Shown one piece after another: positions 8,518 to 16,468 of a DNA stretch of 24,172 bases. How positions within the stretch are numbered: position 1 is the first letter of the stretch; every line of letters starts with the position of its first letter. Source of the DNA: an uncultured candidate division Zixibacteria bacterium. Its GTDB lineage: Bacteria; Zixibacteria; MSB-5A5; GN15; FEB-12. Location of the stretch: the NCBI GenBank assembly GCA_913009765.1, contig CAJVYT010000019.1:1-24172 (forward strand). The letters run 5' to 3'. The notes under the pieces are model-generated. The model was not told where the DNA came from. It was given only the letters and a program-made list of their open reading frames with translations, and did not search any database. A program made the position numbers and the translations under genes.

Positions 8518-10671
8518 ATGGGACTAGCATATTCAAAAGCAAAACAGAAATCTAACCGAATCCGTAATTCGGTCTTTGTTCTCTTGGGTTTATTTGTTGT
8601 ACTTCTGATAATTTTTGGGGTCAGAACATACCATATTTATCAAACCGAACTGCCCTCATTTGAGCAGCTGCATAATATTGAACCAAGTATTAAAACAAAG
8701 ATATATGACCGTAACGGGATTCTTCTTAAAGAGTTTTATACCGAAAATCGTCTTTTAACCCCCTATAAGGATTTCCCCCCTCATTTAGTGCAAATGCTGC
8801 TTGCTTCTGAAGATAGAGAATTTTATGACCATTGGGGAATAAATGTAAGACGTATAGGCTTGGTCGCTTTTAAAAATATTGTCCAATGGCGTATTGCAGC
8901 CGGTGCATCGACTATCACACAGCAATTGTCACGAATGCTCTTTTTAACTCGGAAACAAACCCTTGAGCGAAAAATCAAAGAAGCTCTCACAGCTATTAAA
9001 CTGGAGAGGTCGTATTCTAAAAATGAAATTTTAGAGATGTATCTCAATCAGTATTATTTTGGAAAAGGTGCCTATGGTATTGCCGCGGCGGCTCATGTAT
9101 TTTTCTCAAAGTCTGTTCCTGAACTAACTGTTTCTGATTGTGCTATTATTATAGGACTGTTAAAAGGTCCTAATATCAACTCACCTATTCGTCATCCCGA
9201 CAAAGCTATTTTGGCTCGAAACAGGGTTTTGTATTCACTCTTTCAGTATGGCGGTATAACCCGTGAAGTGTTTGACTCATTAAAGTCAGCTCCTCTTGAA
9301 ATCTCTCCACCTGTTGAAAAAGTAGGCTATGCACCTTATTTCACAGAGACAATCCGCAAATATATAATGGATAAATATGGTGAAGACATGCTCTACTCTG
9401 GCGGTTTAAAAGTTTATACATCGCTTGATGTAGATTTGCAAAAAGATGCTGAAAAAGCATTGTATAAAAGAATAGATTTGCTCAGAGCAAGAATTTCGAA
9501 AAAGTATAATACCGAAAATAAAACATATTCTATGGTTATGCCCGATACTGTTGACCAGTATGGTGACTCGATACGTATGATGAAACCGGTGCAGGGTGCA
9601 TTTATCTCAATTGATAACAGCAATGGAGATGTATTGGCAATGATAGGCGGACGTTCCTTTAAAGAAACGAAATTTAATCGTGCCGTACAATCATTACTGC
9701 AGCCGGGGTCATGTTTTAAACCGTTTGTATATACTGCCTGTATTGATAATGGATTTACAACTACTGAAATTATCGACGACAACCCGATTGTCTTAGATAT
9801 TCCGGGGTCAAAACAATGGCGTCCACACAATTTTGATAATAAATTTAAGGGACCAATCACGATGCGGGAAGGGTTGCAGTTTTCTCGTAATCTGATTGCG
9901 ATTCGTTTAATTTTAAAAATTAAGCCTGAACAGGCAATATTTTATGCCCGTAATATGGGTATAACAACTCCGCTTGAACCTGTTCCCTCTTTAGCGTTGG
10001 GGTCGGCACAAGTAAAACTTATCGAAATGGTTTCGGCGTTTTCAATTTTCCCAAATCAGGGAATTCATGTACCGTATCGATTAATCCATAAAATTGTCAA
10101 TCGGTATGGTCAGGTTATAGAAGATAATACCGCAATCAAAAAAGAAGAAGTGCTGTCTGCTCAAACAGCATTTATTATGACATCAATGTTGGAATCTGTA
10201 GTCACCGGCGGAACTGGTCGCGGTACGAGATGGCGTGGTTTTACTCGTCCTGCGGGAGGAAAAACCGGTACATCAAATAACTTCAGTGATAATTGGTTTA
10301 TTGGATTTACTCCGCAGATAACAACCGGTTGTTGGCTCGGGTTTGATGAAAAGATTTCTTTGGGACGTAATCAGGATGGAGCCAAAAATGGTGTTCCGGT
10401 ATGGACAGAATATATGATTGCTGCTCATGATTCACTTCCGATAATGGATTTTGTTGAGCCGGAGGGTATTGTACATTTGGATGTTTGTATTGAATCAGGT
10501 GAAATTGCTACCGATAGATGCGTAAAAGTCCGTAATGAAGTTTATATTGAAGGCACCGAACCGACTGAAAAGTGCCATCTGCACCCTTCAGCAGGACTGT
10601 ACAAACGCAGAGATATGCAAACGGAAGAAGTTAATCCCGAAGATACTTCTGATGAGCGAACACATTTTTAA
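8518..10671 (+). CDS. Penicillin-binding protein 1A-like, bifunctional transglycosylase/transpeptidase
   Basis: 717-residue class A PBP that polymerises lipid II into glycan and cross-links it in the periplasm. A basic cytoplasmic N-terminus is followed by one membrane anchor (18-38). The GT51 domain shows the catalytic Glu at 98 in EDREFYDHWG, GASTITQQLSR (129-139) and the RKIKEALTAIKLE segment. The transpeptidase domain has the active-site Ser398 in SCFK (398-401), SRN (456-458) and KTGT (582-585), so both activities look intact. Length and order fit PBP1A of FCB-group bacteria. The ATG at 8518 follows GA-rich GAGG/AGGA motifs. It is divergent from tyrS across a 185-bp gap containing a TATAAT at 8401-8406 with no convincing -35. 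The C-terminal 40 residues are acidic and probably disordered. Confidence 0.96.
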   Translation: MGLAYSKAKQKSNRIRNSVFVLLGLFVVLLIIFGVRTYHIYQTELPSFEQLHNIEPSIKTKIYDRNGILLKEFYTENRLLTPYKDFPPHLVQMLLASEDREFYDHWGINVRRIGLVAFKNIVQWRIAAGASTITQQLSRMLFLTRKQTLERKIKEALTAIKLERSYSKNEILEMYLNQYYFGKGAYGIAAAAHVFFSKSVPELTVSDCAIIIGLLKGPNINSPIRHPDKAILARNRVLYSLFQYGGITREVFDSLKSAPLEISPPVEKVGYAPYFTETIRKYIMDKYGEDMLYSGGLKVYTSLDVDLQKDAEKALYKRIDLLRARISKKYNTENKTYSMVMPDTVDQYGDSIRMMKPVQGAFISIDNSNGDVLAMIGGRSFKETKFNRAVQSLLQPGSCFKPFVYTACIDNGFTTTEIIDDNPIVLDIPGSKQWRPHNFDNKFKGPITMREGLQFSRNLIAIRLILKIKPEQAIFYARNMGITTPLEPVPSLALGSAQVKLIEMVSAFSIFPNQGIHVPYRLIHKIVNRYGQVIEDNTAIKKEEVLSAQTAFIMTSMLESVVTGGTGRGTRWRGFTRPAGGKTGTSNNFSDNWFIGFTPQITTGCWLGFDEKISLGRNQDGAKNGVPVWTEYMIAAHDSLPIMDFVEPEGIVHLDVCIESGEIATDRCVKVRNEVYIEGTEPTEKCHLHPSAGLYKRRDMQTEEVNPEDTSDERTHF

Positions 10672-10710
10672 CCTTCATAAAATTCTCAATAAGACCAAAA
10701 TGTGTTTCAA

Positions 10711-10786
10711 TACCCTTCGACTCCGCTCAGGGTGACTTAAGACACAACAACTTATTATTTGTCATACTGAGCGGAGTCGAAGTATG
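10711..10786. repeat. Inverted pair of dispersed intergenic repeats
   Basis: Two 26-bp copies face each other: 10711-10736 and the reverse complement of 10761-10786, identical at 22 of 26 positions with a 16-nt perfect core CTTCGACTCCGCTCAG. The 24-nt spacer makes a potential large cruciform or RNA hairpin. Related, diverged copies occur at 19281-19302, 19333-19365 and 19401-19430. The element sits between the convergent PBP and HD-GYP genes. Confidence 0.85.
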
Positions 10787-10830
10787 TTCCAAAACATGAG
10801 TTTTTTTAAGAAGCCCTTAAGAGCAATTAC

Positions 10831-10859
10831 TTGACAAAAGAATCGAAAATATTTACTAT
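10831..10859 (+). promoter_or_regulatory. Sigma-70-type promoter of tRNA-Leu
   Basis: Consensus TTGACA at 10831-10836, 17-bp spacer, TACTAT at 10854-10859 (four of six matches). Transcription would start near 10866, about 40 nt before the tRNA. Confidence 0.65.
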
Positions 10860-10905
10860 TCTCCCCTACCAAAGTTGAATAGCTGCTATTTAACTTTTAG
10901 ATTAT

Positions 10906-10989
10906 GCCGGAGTGGTGAAATTGGTAGACGCAGAGGACTCAAAATCCTCCGATGGCAACATCGTGTCGGTTCGATTCCGACCTTCGGCA
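10906..10989 (+). tRNA. tRNA-Leu (anticodon CAA)
   Basis: 84-nt class II tRNA. The acceptor stem GCCGGAG/CTTCGGC contains one G-U pair; discriminator A73 is at 10989. The D arm has GGTAGACGC; the anticodon stem GAGGA/TCCTC encloses loop CTCAAAA with anticodon CAA at 10940-10942, reading UUG. A long variable arm (GATGGCAACATC) and T loop GGTTCGATTCC follow. CCA is not encoded. Confidence 0.97.
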
Positions 10990-11027
10990 TTATAAAAAAA
11001 ATCCACAGTTATCTAAATAGAATGTTT

Positions 11028-12914
11028 CTAAGATACTAATGTTTGTAGTTTATTATTATTTTTGTTTTCATCTATAAGACATTGTGACCAAATTGAAAAC
11101 AGTTCATCTTTTTCAGTAATAGAATTAATGACAGAATCAGCTTTACCTTGATTAATGAGATTTGTGAAACATGATAAAATTACCGGATCAAATGCTTTAC
11201 CGGAATCTTCTTGCATGATTTCTAACGCTTTTTGAGTACCAAATGCTTTACGGTATACTCTATCCGATGTTAATGCATCAAAGACATCAGCGACACAAAT
11301 TATCCTTGCTCCTATTGGAATATCTTCCCCTTTCAGTCCAAATGGATATCCCGTACCGTTTATTTTTTCATGATGATGTAAAATAGATGGTTTTACATCC
11401 CAAGGGAATTCTTTACCTCGCAATAGATCCACACCAAGTTCCGGATGTTTTTTAATTGCGGAATATTCACTGTCAGACAACTTACCATCTTTTTTTAAGA
11501 TATTATCATCTATTTTAATTTTTCCGATATCATGGAGCAAAGCAGAAGCGACAAGTGTTTTAAGCATATATGATTTTAAGCCAAGTTCTTTACCTAAGAG
11601 TAATGCTAATGAAGCAACTCTATCAGAATGACCTTTGGTGTACTTATCTTTTTTATCGACATCTTCTGCCAAGGAATTAAAAATATTAAGATATAATTCT
11701 TCTATTGAATCTATAACATTTTCAGTAACTTCTTTTTTACTGTCAGCATTAATATTAGTATAGATATGATATGAATTTTCCAAATCATTCAAAGCATCAA
11801 AAGGACGATTCATTAAGCGATACAGTGTACCTCGTTCCAAAAGTACTTCCGCTTCAAGAAATTGTGTTCCAATTTCTCGAGCTACATCAAGGGCATTATC
11901 AAAATAATTCAGTGACATTTCATAATCATTTTCAAAGCGGGCAATTTTACCTGCAATTTTTTGTGTTTCCACAAAGTTTCCGTTGGTAAAATCAGCCTGA
12001 ATAAGATAATGTTCAGCAGCCCGACAATGATTTTTAGCATTTTGGCAGTTACCTTTTTTAAGATACAAATCAGCAAGATTGATGTCTACGATTAAAGTCA
12101 GTGACGCATCTTTAATGTCGGTAGCGATTTTATACGCCTTTTTTAAATAGACAAATGCCTCATCGTTGAGTCCTTGCTCAGTTAAAGTAATTGCGATATT
12201 GTTTTTTGTGTAAGCACTTTTTCGAATCTCATTTGATGACTTATATATGTTTAAGGATTCTCTGTAATAATCGAGAGCTTTTCGCCAGTTACCTTTCATA
12301 TTCATTATAGCACCAAGATTATTAACTAAATCAGCATAAAGAGTTTCATTACATAGTTCCTCGGCTATATCTATCGCTTCTATATAATTTATTTCCGCCT
12401 CGTCTAATTCACCTAACTGCAAATATATGACACCAAGATTTCTAATAGCTTTACACAAACCTAAACGATCATCAATTCTTCGATAGCTGCCTATAGCCCG
12501 CTGCAGATAGCCCAATGCTCTGTCATGATCACCTTTTTTTGAAAGAAGCTGCCCAATTTGAGCAAAAGTCTCTGATTTAACATTCATATATTTGCTATCA
12601 CGGCAAAACTTTAGAATTTTTTGATATTCTAAAATTGCTTCATCATGTTTACCTTGTGAAGAAAATGCCTTTCCTTTTTCTTTATAGAGTTCAAATCTCA
12701 ATTCCAATGAGAAATCCGGAAGGTTTTTTGAATCCCAGATTTCTTCTAAGGTATTAAGATAATTGACAGCCTGAGCATATTCAAAAGACTCATTTGCGTC
12801 TTTAGCCAAGCTCATAAGATTAGTAATTGTTTTCATCCAATCAGGATCTTTTGAAATGTTGTCATTGAATAATATCAAGTTTTCATTATTCACATCTATC
12901 AATTTATCAGACAT
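11028..12914 (-). CDS. TPR-array HD-GYP domain protein, predicted cyclic-di-GMP phosphodiesterase
   Basis: 628 residues, no signal peptide or membrane segment, so cytoplasmic. Residues about 25-400 are a run of roughly nine tetratricopeptide repeats of the MalT/Rap-like TPR_12 kind (for example AIRNLGVIYLQLGELDEA, LVNNLGAIMNMKGNWRKA). Residues 410-590 are an HD-GYP domain: H429 in KGHSDRV, the HD pair H461-D462 (LLHDIGKIKI), H490 (KKHPELG), HHHEKINGTGYP at 513-524 and D543 (VADVFDALTSDRVYRKA). HD-GYP enzymes hydrolyse cyclic-di-GMP to pGpG or GMP. The usual Asp in HHExxDGxGYP is Asn519 here. The TPR array presumably takes the place of a receiver domain as sensor or docking module. It overlaps the upstream TPR gene by 8 bp and is the last gene of the operon behind a sigma-54-type promoter. 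Confidence 0.93.
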   Translation of the reverse strand: MSDKLIDVNNENLILFNDNISKDPDWMKTITNLMSLAKDANESFEYAQAVNYLNTLEEIWDSKNLPDFSLELRFELYKEKGKAFSSQGKHDEAILEYQKILKFCRDSKYMNVKSETFAQIGQLLSKKGDHDRALGYLQRAIGSYRRIDDRLGLCKAIRNLGVIYLQLGELDEAEINYIEAIDIAEELCNETLYADLVNNLGAIMNMKGNWRKALDYYRESLNIYKSSNEIRKSAYTKNNIAITLTEQGLNDEAFVYLKKAYKIATDIKDASLTLIVDINLADLYLKKGNCQNAKNHCRAAEHYLIQADFTNGNFVETQKIAGKIARFENDYEMSLNYFDNALDVAREIGTQFLEAEVLLERGTLYRLMNRPFDALNDLENSYHIYTNINADSKKEVTENVIDSIEELYLNIFNSLAEDVDKKDKYTKGHSDRVASLALLLGKELGLKSYMLKTLVASALLHDIGKIKIDDNILKKDGKLSDSEYSAIKKHPELGVDLLRGKEFPWDVKPSILHHHEKINGTGYPFGLKGEDIPIGARIICVADVFDALTSDRVYRKAFGTQKALEIMQEDSGKAFDPVILSCFTNLINQGKADSVINSITEKDELFSIWSQCLIDENKNNNKLQTLVS

Positions 12915-13974
12915 TATTTTTCTTTCTAAAATTATTTAGAATTTGAACCGCTTCTTTAAAACTCTTTTCAACGCCGATTTTTTTATAGATATTTATAGCG
13001 GCATTTAATTTAGAAACAGCAAAGTCAATATTGCCGAGTTCTTTTCCAACAAGAGCTTGTTCAAAGAGAAGATCTGCCTCAAGAGCCGTTTGTTCATTCT
13101 CAATCGCTTGTTGGTATGTAACTCTTAATAAATCCGCTGCCTTTTCAAGATTACCGGTTACTCGTAATATTTTGCATTCTATAAGATTGAGTTCAACTTC
13201 CAGTGCTTTGGAATTCAATCCGGGGAGTATTTTTCGAGCTGTGTCAAGCACAGATTTGGCAAGTATATATTCCTGTTGAGCGAGATAGCACTTTGAAATG
13301 TTCTGATAACAAATTTCAAGTAAACTTTGATCTCTCACTTCAAGAGCAATTGATAATGCATGATTTAAACTTTGTGTTGCGTCATGATAGTCCGCAAGTT
13401 CAATTTGAGTAAGCCCTATATTTAATTGAATATAACCTTGCCTGATTATATTGCCAGAGCTTTCAAAATCGGATAAACAAAGTTTTAACATTTTAATTGA
13501 TTCTTGTAAATTTCCGGTAGCTGATTTTATTGCTCCCATAGTATTGAGGATAGTTGCTCGTAGTTCATGATCATTTTCTACAGTTGCATAATCTAATGCT
13601 GTTTCACATAACTTTTCAGATTCATGATAGTTCCCTTGTTGAAAATTCATGTTTGCTCTGTTTCGAGCACACTGGGCAGCACCTTTGTAATCTTCTAATT
13701 CTATAAATAGTCGCTGAGCTTCTAAATAATATGTTTCTGAATGAGTCCAGTCAGACTGCATCATCTTTGCCCGACCGGTTTCTTTTAATATTTGTGCACG
13801 TAACTGTTTATCACGTTCTGTGTCAATTGATTCGATGGCAGTTTTCAGAAGCTCTATGGCGACAATTGGATTTCCCTGTTTGAGCCATCCTTGAGCAAGT
13901 ACCAAAAGTTCAGAACCGCTCTTAATACCGGCAAATGGCTCTGTTCTTACTCGATTTATTGTCATTTGTTTCAT
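12907..13974 (-). CDS. TPR-repeat protein, paralogue of the HD-GYP protein's sensor half
   Basis: 355 residues made almost entirely of TPR-like helical pairs (for example ILNTMGAIKSATGNLQESIK, IQLNIGLTQIELADYHDAT, CYQNISKCYLAQQEYILA). There is no signal peptide or catalytic domain. Its repeat type, spacing and terminal pattern (LEADLLFEQALVGKELGN then AAINIYKKI) mirror the TPR region of the following HD-GYP protein, suggesting a duplication without the enzyme domain. AAGGA lies about 10 nt before the ATG. The 3' end overlaps the HD-GYP gene by 8 bp and the gap to the upstream lipoprotein gene is 36 bp, so the three are co-transcribed. A likely role is partner or regulator of the HD-GYP protein; this is inference. 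Confidence 0.85.
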   Translation of the reverse strand: MKQMTINRVRTEPFAGIKSGSELLVLAQGWLKQGNPIVAIELLKTAIESIDTERDKQLRAQILKETGRAKMMQSDWTHSETYYLEAQRLFIELEDYKGAAQCARNRANMNFQQGNYHESEKLCETALDYATVENDHELRATILNTMGAIKSATGNLQESIKMLKLCLSDFESSGNIIRQGYIQLNIGLTQIELADYHDATQSLNHALSIALEVRDQSLLEICYQNISKCYLAQQEYILAKSVLDTARKILPGLNSKALEVELNLIECKILRVTGNLEKAADLLRVTYQQAIENEQTALEADLLFEQALVGKELGNIDFAVSKLNAAINIYKKIGVEKSFKEAVQILNNFRKKNNV

Positions 13975-14010
13975 TACTATTTTCCTTAGTTTCTGTAATA
14001 GTTAAACTGC

Positions 14011-14553
14011 TTAGTCTGAAATCAAAGCATAGGCTGAAAAATGGTAAACTTCACCGGTAACTGTCTTATTGTTATAATCGATATCACAAATGACATCATC
14101 AAACATACCGGTTTTTTCGTTAAACCATCCGATACGGATAGTAGACTCAGTTACATTACTCAAATCAGCATCACGGTAAGACATAGTTATTTTAACCGGC
14201 TTATCAAACACCAATCCGCTTGTGCCGAATTCATTGTAAAATACATTTATATCAGGTATATCTATTGAGAATAAGGTATCATTTTTAAGTGCATTTGGCG
14301 GTACATCTAAAATAACATCCTGTAATACCAATTTTCCACCTAAACTTGCGGAAATGACTGAATCAACATGTAAGTTAACAGGAGAAAGTGAAATTCCTGT
14401 CATTGATGCCGAACTGCGTTGTAATAATTGGGGAGCATTATCTGTCGCTACTGTACCTAATGGTGAATTTGAACAGCCTACAAAAACTGTTAAAACAATT
14501 ACAGCAAACGTAAAGAGTGTTAATCTAATATTTGATTGCTTGGTTTGTAACAT
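14011..14553 (-). CDS. Lipoprotein with ZU5-like beta domain
   Basis: 180 residues. The signal peptide ends in VFVGC (lipidated Cys at 27). After a polar linker, residues 68-178 show a ZU5-like pattern: GGKLVLQDVILDVPPNAL, then FDKPVKITMSY and a final GEVYHFSAYALIS. ZU5-like domains occur in many bacterial surface lipoproteins; they are beta-rich and not known to be catalytic. An AAGGAG site lies 7 nt before the ATG. This is the first gene after the sigma-54-type promoter at 14605-14621, giving a leader of about 42 nt, and it heads the operon with the TPR and TPR-HD-GYP genes. Pairing an envelope lipoprotein with cytoplasmic signalling proteins suggests an envelope-related output; that is inferred. 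Confidence 0.85.
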   Translation of the reverse strand: MLQTKQSNIRLTLFTFAVIVLTVFVGCSNSPLGTVATDNAPQLLQRSSASMTGISLSPVNLHVDSVISASLGGKLVLQDVILDVPPNALKNDTLFSIDIPDINVFYNEFGTSGLVFDKPVKITMSYRDADLSNVTESTIRIGWFNEKTGMFDDVICDIDYNNKTVTGEVYHFSAYALISD

Positions 14554-14604
14554 TTTCTACTCCTTAATTGAGAGGTCTATTGTTTTCTTAACTGCTTTAA
14601 CCTA

Positions 14605-14621
14605 TTGCATGAAGAGTGCCG
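14605..14621 (-). promoter_or_regulatory. Sigma-54 (-24/-12) promoter of the lipoprotein-TPR-HD-GYP operon
   Basis: Read on the minus strand: CGGCACTCTTCATGCAA. Against TGGCACG-N4-TTGCW it keeps GGCAC and TGCA with the invariant GG-10 bp-GC spacing (GG at 14620-14619, GC at 14608-14607). Mismatches are C for T at the first base, T for the G after GGCAC, and A for T before TGC. Transcription would begin near 14595. A sigma-54 activator gene lies immediately upstream. Confidence 0.65.
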
Positions 14622-14787
14622 AAAGTGTTACATATTGATAATGCCTTGAAATACAAGTTGTTACCGTCTTTTGCGTTTTTTTTAAATTGTGGAAAATTTA
14701 GTGCTATTGGAATGATTTGAACCGGTATATTTTGCTTCATGTTTTTTAACTTCATATCTTATAATATGTTAAGTGTAAAATCTTAAT

Positions 14788-14806
14788 ATGGAACAAATTG
14801 TTCCAT
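14788..14806. promoter_or_regulatory. Perfect palindrome, candidate activator-binding (UAS) site
   Basis: ATGGAACAAATTGTTCCAT is a perfect palindrome with 9-bp arms around a central A. It lies 5 bp after the stop of the sigma-54 activator gene and about 175 bp upstream of the -24 element, the normal distance for an enhancer site of such activators. It could instead be a weak terminator hairpin, but no run of T follows it in either direction. Confidence 0.5.
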
Positions 14807-14811
14807 CAAAT

Positions 14812-16173
14812 TCATTTTTGTCTGTTTTGGACCAACCCTGCTTTTTCAATGATTCTTCTTAGACGTGGACGAGAAATATGTAAGAAACTTGCTGTTTCTG
14901 ATTTGTTCCAATCATACATTTTGAGTACATCCGCAACGACTTTATGTTCAACTTCTTCAAGAGAAATACCATGTTGAGGGATATCGATAACAAATTGATT
15001 GACTCCCTCAGCATTCATTCGTCCTTTTTTTAAAGAATCGTGAATGTCAGAATATCTGATTGTATTTTTCTTTGTTAAAAGCACCACACGTTCAATAACA
15101 TTACTTAGTTCCCTTACATTACCGGGCCATGAATAATTTTTTAATTCAGTAATACCTTTATCTGAGAAATTAATATTTGATTTGTTGTATAGTGTAGAAA
15201 AATATTTTAAATAGTAGTTAATTAATTCGGGTACATCTGATATCCGTTCTTGCAAAGGAGGTATTTCTATGGTAAGCAAATTGAGTCTGTAATATAAATC
15301 CTCACGAAATTTTCCGTCCTGAATTGCTTGAGCTAAATTGGTATTTGTTGCCGTAACAACCCTGACATTGATGTCTTGTTCATTTATATCCCCAACTTTT
15401 CGAAGTTTTTTGTCTTCGAGGATTTTTAATAATTTTGCTTGTGCCGACATAGAAAGGTTTCCGACTTCATCTAAAAAGAGGGTACCGTTTTGGGAATATT
15501 CAAAGAGTCCGATTTTTTCTGTCTTAGCTCCCGTAAAAGCTCCTTTGGCATGTCCAAATAACTCCGACTCAAATAGCTCATCAGGTATTGCCGAACAATT
15601 AACCTCTACTAAATTATGGTTAGAGCGAGTACCCGAATGATGTAGTATTTTTGAAATCAAACTTTTACCTGTACCGGTATCTCCAAGAATAAGAGCACTG
15701 GGAAAATCAACATCTGATAATAATTCTAGTGTAGCTCTAATCTTCTCAGTTTGTGGAGAAATACCAATTAACGCGTCAAATCCATATCTATTATTTTTGG
15801 AATTGTTTTGCTTGGATTCATTCTCTATTTCATCGAGAAATTGATGTAATCTTTGTAGACACTGCTCTTGATTTAGTACTTCTGATATACCAAATTTAGA
15901 GACGTTTATAGTCTCATCAATATTTAAATTATCTGCTTTGCCAATTAATTTTATATTTTCACCGGCTGTCGCAATAGATATAAGAAATGAAGGATCTACA
16001 TAATTTGGGTCATCCAAATCTACAAAAACAGTTGTTTGATTCTCAGAGATTTCAAATAATGAATTATCCTGCTTAAAGCAGATAGAATTTTTTTTCTTCT
16101 TTATATGCCTACAGTTTTTATCATTTATGACATTTCCGTAGACAATTGCTGAATAAGGCGTAACTTTTTTCAT
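14812..16173 (-). CDS. Sigma-54-dependent transcriptional activator (Fis-type HTH)
   Basis: 453-residue enhancer-binding protein. The AAA+ domain spans about 132-360: Walker A GDTGTGKS (164-171), the sigma-54-contacting GAFTGA loop (211-216), Walker B LFLDE (232-236), REDLYYRL with the putative arginine finger region (290-297) and WPGNVREL (349-356). A C-terminal Fis-type helix-turn-helix covers about 420-445 (NKSETASFLHISRPRLRRI). The N-terminal 130 residues are not a normal receiver: residues 47-116 (VFVDLDDPNYVD, IKLIGKADN, a Lys/Phe-Gly step and a closing helix) resemble the second half of one, perhaps a degenerate or truncated receiver. The start ATG lacks a clear ribosome-binding site. 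The operon directly downstream has a sigma-54-type promoter, its probable target. Confidence 0.95.
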   Translation of the reverse strand: MKKVTPYSAIVYGNVINDKNCRHIKKKKNSICFKQDNSLFEISENQTTVFVDLDDPNYVDPSFLISIATAGENIKLIGKADNLNIDETINVSKFGISEVLNQEQCLQRLHQFLDEIENESKQNNSKNNRYGFDALIGISPQTEKIRATLELLSDVDFPSALILGDTGTGKSLISKILHHSGTRSNHNLVEVNCSAIPDELFESELFGHAKGAFTGAKTEKIGLFEYSQNGTLFLDEVGNLSMSAQAKLLKILEDKKLRKVGDINEQDINVRVVTATNTNLAQAIQDGKFREDLYYRLNLLTIEIPPLQERISDVPELINYYLKYFSTLYNKSNINFSDKGITELKNYSWPGNVRELSNVIERVVLLTKKNTIRYSDIHDSLKKGRMNAEGVNQFVIDIPQHGISLEEVEHKVVADVLKMYDWNKSETASFLHISRPRLRRIIEKAGLVQNRQK

Positions 16174-16389
16174 ACTACATATTTATCGGAATATAAATAA
16201 TATTTGTTAGCCCTACTTATTTATGTCGAGTTTTAATATTATTTCTAATACTATTAATGTAAGCGACAACATCTATTATCCTTAATCCTAACAAGAAGAC
16301 CGGATTAGAGCAATAATCTAACTTATCAGTTTATGGTTATCTCGACCTTAGGCACCAATTAGTCATGTTTTTACCCTATTTCTTTTACC

Positions 16390-16419
16390 TTGACAAATAT
16401 TGATTTTTAGGTTTATTAT
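16390..16419 (+). promoter_or_regulatory. Sigma-70-type promoter of the DEAD-box helicase
   Basis: TTGACA at 16390-16395, 18-bp spacer, TATTAT at 16414-16419 (five of six). The predicted start near 16426 leaves a leader of about 43 nt. The rest of the 295-bp gap (16174-16389) between the two divergent genes shows only weak inverted repeats and no gene. Confidence 0.7.
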
Positions 16420-16468
16420 TTGAGTCGAATGTGTAACCCCCTTAATAACTTTAATAAAAGAGGAATTT

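Noticed and set aside
9414..9860. 148-codon minus-strand open frame inside the PBP gene
   Set aside because: It lies opposite the transpeptidase domain whose motifs are intact; no ribosome site or known domain.
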